Below, piece after piece: positions 59,928 through 64,000 of a DNA stretch of 64,000 nt. A program made the translations under genes and the position numbers. Position 1 is the first letter of the stretch, and each line of letters opens with the position of its first letter. Where the stretch lies: contig DF240062.1 of assembly GCA_000507305.1 (NCBI GenBank), positions 64,748 through 128,747 of the forward strand. Direction: 5' to 3'. The stretch is from Breviolum minutum Mf 1.05b.01 (taxonomy: Eukaryota; Sar; Dinophyceae; Suessiales; Symbiodiniaceae). The notes beneath the pieces were generated by a model that worked only from the letters and a program-made list of their open reading frames with translations, ran no database searches and was not told the origin of the DNA.

Positions 59928-60050
59928 ATATCCACCCTAACAGCTATAGTAGCTGAAACTAGGCCTCTTTTGCTCCAAAAGGAAAGGACGGCTTTTTCTT
60001 TCCCAGCATTTTTCAGGGGTAAACTCGCCGTTTGTTTAGGGAGGGTATAG
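59928..60050. repeat. Family B-like foldback, diverged
   Basis: ATCCACCCTAACAGCTATAGTAGC...GTTTGTTTAGGGAGGGTA. Confidence 0.5.
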
Positions 60051-60061
60051 TTCGATAATTC

Positions 60062-60215
60062 ACCAACATGTTTGTTCGGTACCCAAAATGGAGGAATCCT
60101 CACCTATGTAACCAGTATGTATGTAAGGCCGATGTAAGGGAATCCACACCCCCCCAAGATAGCCTTATTTCAGGTTCAGGATACCTCCATTTTCGGTACC
60201 TGAATCCTTTAGTAA
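60062..60215. repeat. Family F foldback
   Basis: CGGTACCCAAAATGGAGGAATCC...ATACCTCCATTTTCGGTACCTGAATCC. Confidence 0.85.
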
Positions 60216-60349
60216 ATAATATTCATCTACATGGAAGATGATCCGAGTTTGACTTGCGGATATTTTTCAACAAAAAATCCCTGGAAGTCACGTCCTTTTG
60301 TCGACTATTCATTGAATGGTCTTGAACCGAAAAGACCTTCTTGTTTTAG

Positions 60350-60548
60350 CAAGGGTTTGGTTCATCAACAATTCCAGGAGACTATGATGCTTTAATGGTC
60401 GACTTGAGTTCCGGGGTGATGGTTTTTCAAAAGCCGCAATCGATAGGCACGACTTTACTTATCCTAACTTCCGCAACCAGGACCCCTTCTCAAAACCGGG
60501 GGAAGATGAGGAAACCGAAAACCTTTCCCAAAACCCATAGGATTGATA
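60350..60548 (+). CDS. Exon after TTTTAG acceptor, unknown protein
   Basis: CCTTCTTGTTTTAG (60349) opens, in phase 0, QGFGSSTIPGDYDALMV, DLSSGVMVFQKPQSIG and TLLILTSATRTPSQNRG. A GGG|GTGATG donor at 60415 is possible. A second frame over the 3' half (FSKAAIDRHDFTYPNFR, GEDEETENLSQNP) is equally protein-like, hinting at a frame change or alternative splice. The 3' end runs into the family N element. Confidence 0.45.
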
Positions 60549-60552
60549 TATG

Positions 60553-60612
60553 CTTTATATTTACCTACATGAAAAGCCATAAAAATCAACTATTAATGTA
60601 GGCAAATATGCA
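60553..60612. repeat. Family N palindromic element
   Basis: TATTTACCTACATGAAAAGCC and GACTATTAATGTAGGCAAATA-type arms (here AACTATTAATGTAGGC). Confidence 0.7.
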
Positions 60613-60958
60613 ATCGTCCCATGGATCCTCTGGGCAAGGGATTTTTTCGGGGGGGACATCTTCAGATTCGTTTCAAAGGCTTCCAACTTGGCCGACTTTC
60701 GAAAAGTCACGGGGAAATCGTGCCGATGATGGCTTTGAAGCACCCACCAACTCGGCCTGTTGAGAAGCACTCAAAACAACTATGAGAAGAGAAGAGGTAT
60801 CAACAGGGATGTGCCAGGAAGTGCTGGTAAAAGATTAGGATCAGGGGGTTATAACCCCAATATACCCAATTCATATGTAGGTTATAGCCCAATTTACAAA
60901 CTTCTTGGGGACATCCAAGTAATAGTAGTTCAGTAGTCATTGTTTTTATTCATTTGGG

Positions 60959-61222
60959 ATGATTGACGTGGTACATTGGTTCAACTGCCATGCTAGCAAA
61001 CTGCCACGGCTGATGATTGCCTTTGCTTTCGAGATGTGTGTGTTTCATATTTCTCTTTCATGCCAACGGAGTGGATATATTTTGAATTCCTTGTTGTTGG
61101 TGGTTGTGGTTCCCTATAAACTCGGGTTGTTTTTGTCCAAAAGAAGAAAGGACTGTTTTGAAGCAATCTTGGCCGCGAATAACCATACTCATGAAAATCT
61201 GAGGGGGTGGTACCTATCTTGA
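60959..61222 (+). CDS. 87-aa ORF with ATG and one membrane segment
   Basis: ATG at 60959, TGA at 61220-61222. It reads MIDVVHWFNCHASKLPR, LMIAFAFEMCVFHISLS and RSGYILNSLLLVVVVPY, then KLGLFLSKRRKDCFEAI and ANNHTHENLRGWY. Residues 48-60 are strongly hydrophobic and followed by basic KRRK, as in a single-pass helix with the positive side inside. No repeat content. One of the best single ORFs. Not recognised. Confidence 0.55.
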   Translation: MIDVVHWFNCHASKLPRLMIAFAFEMCVFHISLSCQRSGYILNSLLLVVVVPYKLGLFLSKRRKDCFEAILAANNHTHENLRGWYLS

Positions 61223-61252
61223 CTTCCAAAACATTGAGTTTTATTCACTATC

Positions 61253-61360
61253 TATACCCCCCCCGAAAACAAACGGCTGGAACCTGAAAATGATGGCTGG
61301 CTCCAAAAAGGGAATCTCTTCTTCCAACAGGTTCATTTTCAGCTTCCATGTTTAGATTCC
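61253..61360. repeat. Family C foldback
   Basis: ACGGCTGGAACCTGAAAATGATGG...CAGGTTCATTTTCAGCTTCCATG. Confidence 0.6.
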
Positions 61361-61505
61361 CAACAGGATGACATGACATTTTTAGGTCACCAGTTTCGGG
61401 ATCCAGGTCCCCGAAACTTCGCATTCGGACCGCGGGGGGGTGAGGTTGAGCATCTTGACACGATGTATACTCACTACAGCATCGAATGAACTCCAGAAAG
61501 CTCAA
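61350..61505 (-). CDS. Exon candidate fused to family C
   Basis: It reads SFLEFIRCCSEYTSCQD, AQPHPPAVRMRSFGDLD and PETGDLKMSCHPVGNL. G/C-ending codons (GTC CGA ATG CGA AGT TTC GGG GAC CTG). The ORF then runs on into translated repeat (to 61248). No ATG. Confidence 0.43.
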
Positions 61506-61738
61506 CTAAGATGGTTTTTAACCTAGTCCCAGTTGACTTTTGGTGTGCATAAAGTCCTTGGGGATGTTTGTGAATTTCATCATCTAAATTCTATCCCATT
61601 CAACCTCAAAAGTTTGTTGTAATAAAACTGATCTTCTCTAAAAAACACCTGGGGAAGGGGGGGATTTCGGAGAGCATGTGTGGTTTTAGTATCCTTTCTT
61701 CCAAAAAAAAGCCCTAAGGATCCAGGTATGTCCTATGA

Positions 61739-62104
61739 AAGGGATTACCCCTACATTCCTATTCTAAGGATGGGATTGGAACCCTCAATCCTATTCTAGG
61801 GAGGGGTCTGGATTCTTGGGGAAGAAACATCTCCGTTCATCCTAAGGAAGCAGATGTTGCAGACAGTGGAGAACTAGACCCTGACTTTGGGGAGGCTTCG
61901 CCGATTTTCACGGGGGGTTTTTTGGTCGGTCGGTCGCCGGGTACAAATGGTACAACGGGTAAAACGGGGGGATTTTCAGCTTCCTTGGTTTTTTTTTTAA
62001 AAGAGGGGGAGATTTTTTTCTCAAAATGTATAGTTTGGGAATTTTATGTGTTGCTTTTTTTTTTTTGGGGGGGGGGGAAATTGACAAGACAGGGTGGGTT
62101 TTGA
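61739..62104 (+). CDS. 121-codon frame without a start codon
   Basis: The frame is open from 61739 to TGA 62102-62104. It reads LHSYSKDGIGTLNPILG, LDSWGRNISVHPKEADV and ADSGELDPDFGEASPIF, then FLVGRSPGTNGTTGKTG. The 61800-61960 part has convincing codon use. The 3' third is T- and G-tract translation and probably intronic. There is no ATG, so it would need an upstream exon. Not recognised. Confidence 0.45.
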   Translation, partial: KGLPLHSYSKDGIGTLNPILGRGLDSWGRNISVHPKEADVADSGELDPDFGEASPIFTGGFLVGRSPGTNGTTGKTGGFSASLVFFLKEGEIFFSKCIVWEFYVLLFFFWGGGKLTRQGGF

Positions 62105-62276
62105 TTGAATGTAGGTTTTTTTCTTTAAAAGACAATTCTGTGGAACTGCAGGTCCTATATTGACAAACCGAAACAGAGCCGCCTCCATTTCTTTCACCCC
62201 AGTTACCCATTGATTTTCGGCCATTTTATAGGGGCCCCATTTTTTCTCCACTTATGACGATCGATAGGAAAACCCC

Positions 62277-62480
62277 ATGCTTTCCGTGCCTTCCAACCCC
62301 AACTTTTGGCAGGTCATTCACCCTGGGGGTCGAAGTGGTCAACTGTCTTTAGCCTTAAAACGGCTCAAGGAACTCGCGAGACTCGGCGTGGCGTCATGGG
62401 TCAATCTTGGTGGGGTCATACGGTCATATCATGGGGCATCTGGTCAACGTCACACGAGTTTTGGGCCCCCAAAAAGGTAG
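62277..62480 (+). CDS. 67-aa ORF with ATG, then frame change
   Basis: ATG at 62277. It reads MLSVPSNPNFWQVIHPG, GRSGQLSLALKRLKELA and RLGVASWVNLGGVIRSY, to TAG within AAAAAG|GTAGCG. A second plus frame (62306-62740) continues the coding look with RKGNGTLAISENPGWRF and SPSKDPPAKTVNLGRGD. A minus frame (62416-62646) reading FAGGSLLGEGGIGRVGP is a serious competitor, so the strand is not settled. Confidence 0.42.
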   Translation: MLSVPSNPNFWQVIHPGGRSGQLSLALKRLKELARLGVASWVNLGGVIRSYHGASGQRHTSFGPPKR

Positions 62481-62684
62481 CGAAGAGGAAGGGAAATGGG
62501 ACCCTGGCTATTTCGGAAAATCCAGGTTGGCGATTTTTTTTCAAAATTTTGGCCAGATGGGAATCTAAGGGGCCCACCCTCCCAATTCCACCCTCCCCCA
62601 GTAAAGATCCACCGGCGAAAACTGTGAACTTGGGTAGAGGGGACAACCCAAACTATAGTCTGGAACAGACTTGGCACCACTCTA

Positions 62685-62796
62685 CTGTTGATGGTTCAGA
62701 GATCCCAAACAACCTGAGATGTATCAAACCCTGTAAATAATGGGATTTTTACTGCCAACCTCAACTGGTGCTCCACCGAATTCCTGCCATCAACAG
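62685..62796. repeat. Family A foldback
   Basis: TA-CTGTTGATGGTTCAGAGATCC...TTCCTGCCATCAACAG. The right TA is lost. Confidence 0.9.
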
Positions 62797-62927
62797 AAAA
62801 AAACACATCGCCACTGACTCGCCTCGGATCCGAGGACGAGTTGGTGATTTTTGTTGGCCAAAAAGTTAGATCTTAAATGCTTAAGCTTTTTTCTTGTTTT
62901 TTTCGTCCTACCTAAGTGGCTTAAGAG

Positions 62928-62990
62928 GGTCCGGTTTTTTCTAAAACCACACAAAACTTCTGTTCCGCTTTTTCTAAAAACCACACAAAA
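62928..62990. repeat. Tandem pair of 31-32 bp units
   Basis: TTTTTTCTAAAACCACACAAA and TTTTTCTAAAAACCACACAAA in direct order. Confidence 0.8.
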
Positions 62991-63046
62991 CGTATCTGTT
63001 TTTTTTTTCTGCCACTCCAAAATCATCCAAAATCACAAGCCGTTTT

Positions 63047-63165
63047 TCAGTAAGTCATTTCTTGTGCCCCGTTTTTTGTTGCGCAACAAACAATTAAAAT
63101 TTCCAACAACTGGATCCCCATCCCCGCTCTGAATTTGGCCCAACAACACAAAGCCGTCCTAAGGA
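63047..63165 (-). CDS. Exon candidate, Cys-containing
   Basis: It reads RTALCCWAKFRAGMGIQ, LLEILIVCCATKNGAQE and MTY, then TGA. Upstream on this strand is a GA/CT-rich tract (63170-63215) that could serve as a polypyrimidine acceptor region. Confidence 0.37.
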
Positions 63166-63231
63166 AAAACAAGTCAAAAGGCCGAAGAAAAGAGAGGAGA
63201 GAGAAAGAGAGACTTGGCGTAAAACTTGGTG

Positions 63232-63379
63232 CTTGGAGGATCATCCCAGGACTTGCAAGTGGTTAGGATCACCTGCATTTATAAGCCATTTGGGCCATTT
63301 GGAAGGAGAATAACCCTACTTAGGGGACTTACTAACCATGGTTATTTACCACTTACTAAATGGGATGATCCTCCAAGTA
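63232..63379. repeat. Family E foldback, near-consensus
   Basis: CTTGGAGGATCATCCCAGG...TACTTAGGGGACTTACTAACC...TGGGATGATCCTCCAAG. Confidence 0.93.
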
Positions 63380-63462
63380 CTTTTATGAAAAGATTTGGAA
63401 AGTGGCTATAAATCTTGATCCAATTGCTGTGAGATCAGCGAATGTCATCCCAAAAGATGATT

Positions 63463-63571
63463 TACTCTCCATAAAAACCAATATTAGGACCACCAAAATG
63501 GAGGGCAAAATGGTTCAGATGATATTTCCTGGTCATTTTTGAGGGTCCAGCAACCAGTTTTCGAGGGTGTT
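63463..63571. repeat. Family C/B relic
   Basis: TACTCTCCATAAAAACCAATATT and GAGGGTCCAGC...TTTTCGAGGGTGTTT. Confidence 0.5.
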
Positions 63572-63954
63572 TCACAAACCAACCATTGGGACATAGCCCC
63601 GCAACTGCCAAGCGTTGCAAGCTTGCATCCAGGAAAGACTGCGAGGAGCTGGTGGATTTTGGTTGGTGAAACTGGAAAACTCGGGGGAGCTCAGGGTTTT
63701 TTCGATTTCTGGATTTTCTCCCCATTTGTAGGGAGCCTGGCTCACGAAAGAACGTCAGATGGGGTGGTGCTACTCACCGCAGAAATGCATAATAATTTAG
63801 GTTGCATTACTATTCTCAGATAGGGTCCCCAGGGCATCATGGAAGAAAATGGCTGTATTTGAAAGGTACTATTGGAAGGGTTCATTTTTCGCTGAACCAT
63901 GATGGAGGAAAGGTAGGATATGTGACTTAGACGGTTCGTTTCGAGCCGAAACAT
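63572..63954 (-). CDS. Two-exon gene, 113 aa, 41-nt intron (best gene model)
   Basis: Exon 1 is complement 63778-63954. The ATG has an in-frame TAG six bases upstream. It reads MFRLETNRLSHISYLSS, MVQRKMNPSNSTFQIQP and MPWGPYLRIVMQPKLL, ending CISA in phase 0 at GCG|GTGAGT. The intron is 63737-63777 (41 nt), closing GTGAGCCAG. Exon 2 is complement 63572-63736: APYKWGENPEIEKTLSS, PEFSSFTNQNPPAPRSL and SWMQACNAWQLRGYVP, MVGL, TGA. The start, donor, acceptor, phase and stop all agree. An ORF in another frame of exon 2 (MGRKSRNRKNPELPRVF) and a plus-strand ORF at 63539-63823 are judged shadows. The 3' end abuts a family C/B relic. Family not recognised. Confidence 0.58.
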
Positions 63955-64000
63955 CTTCTACAAAGTGCATCTTCGCCGTTTTTTTTGCATATTGTGAAAA

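Noticed and set aside
62306..62740. 144-codon plus ORF as a single protein
   Set aside because: Its first third is Trp-rich shadow of the ATG-started 62277 frame and its last 20 codons are translated family A sequence.
1..64000. tRNA, rRNA, CRISPR array, bacterial operon, insertion sequence or phage
   Set aside because: I saw no cloverleaf with a GGTTCGAATCC-type arm, no conserved rRNA core, no regularly spaced direct repeats with unique spacers, and no polycistronic gene run.
1..64000. Retrotransposon reverse transcriptase, integrase or LTR pair
   Set aside because: No YXDD-type motif in a long frame and no long direct terminal repeats were found by eye. An aspartic-protease reading of the 37078 exon was considered, but it lacks a D-T/S-G triad.

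Overview
This looks like nuclear DNA of a repeat-rich microbial eukaryote, probably an alga or other protist. There are no operons, no ribosome-binding-site-led gene runs, no CRISPR array, and no tRNA or rRNA gene that I could recognise. What I do see is short coding segments on both strands. Several are bounded by GT...AG splice signals with pyrimidine tracts, and they lie in a sea of short foldback (MITE-like) elements, tetranucleotide microsatellites and TA-rich tracts. The introns I can justify by phase are short (36, 41, 59, 66 and 137 nt). I cannot name the species. A dinoflagellate-like lineage is one possibility: the GC-rich island at 12.2-12.5 kb and a possible DUF3987-like fragment at 55.6-56.2 kb remind me of such genomes. 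That is a memory-based impression, not a result. || Layout. 1-12 kb: a partial minus-strand N-terminal exon at the left edge, scattered single exons, two microsatellite blocks and degenerate foldbacks. 11.7-12.6 kb: a minus-strand ORF split by one in-frame TGA, then the GC-rich island. 13-16 kb: a CATA/AGCA/AACA microsatellite and AATAAG-type palindromes. 16-22.8 kb: the longest coding-enriched stretch, poor in foldbacks, with exons on both strands and at least one frameshifted relic. 22.8-52.3 kb: foldback-dense DNA holding 14 or more recognisable repeat families, with single exons between them. 52.4-56.4 kb: a coding island of about 4 kb bounded by an imperfect inverted repeat and containing a tandem, decaying paralogue array. 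56.4-64 kb: foldbacks again, with several good ORFs, ending in the best gene model of the window, a two-exon minus-strand gene at 63572-63954. || The repeat families use letters that I assigned. A: ends CTGTTGATGG...CCATCAACAG between TA dinucleotides, about 105 bp. B: ends CCCTCCCTGAAACTAACAT, TA-flanked, about 105 bp. C: B-related, with GGTTCCA cores. D: a GGTGGTTTCAAA...TTGAAACCACCAACTAG unit. E: CTTGGAGGATCATCCCA inverted ends, about 145 bp. F: CAGGTACCTAAAATGGAGGA inverted ends. G: a 99-bp-identical inverted pair. H: GGTGATTCAAAGTG inverted ends. I to N: smaller or rarer families. Elements abut, stack and nest, so much of the window was built by repeated insertion of small non-autonomous DNA elements. 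|| No gene here could be assigned a firm biochemical function. All coding calls rest on reading frame, amino-acid plausibility, third-position composition and splice signals judged by eye. RNA-seq and a protein-profile search would settle them.
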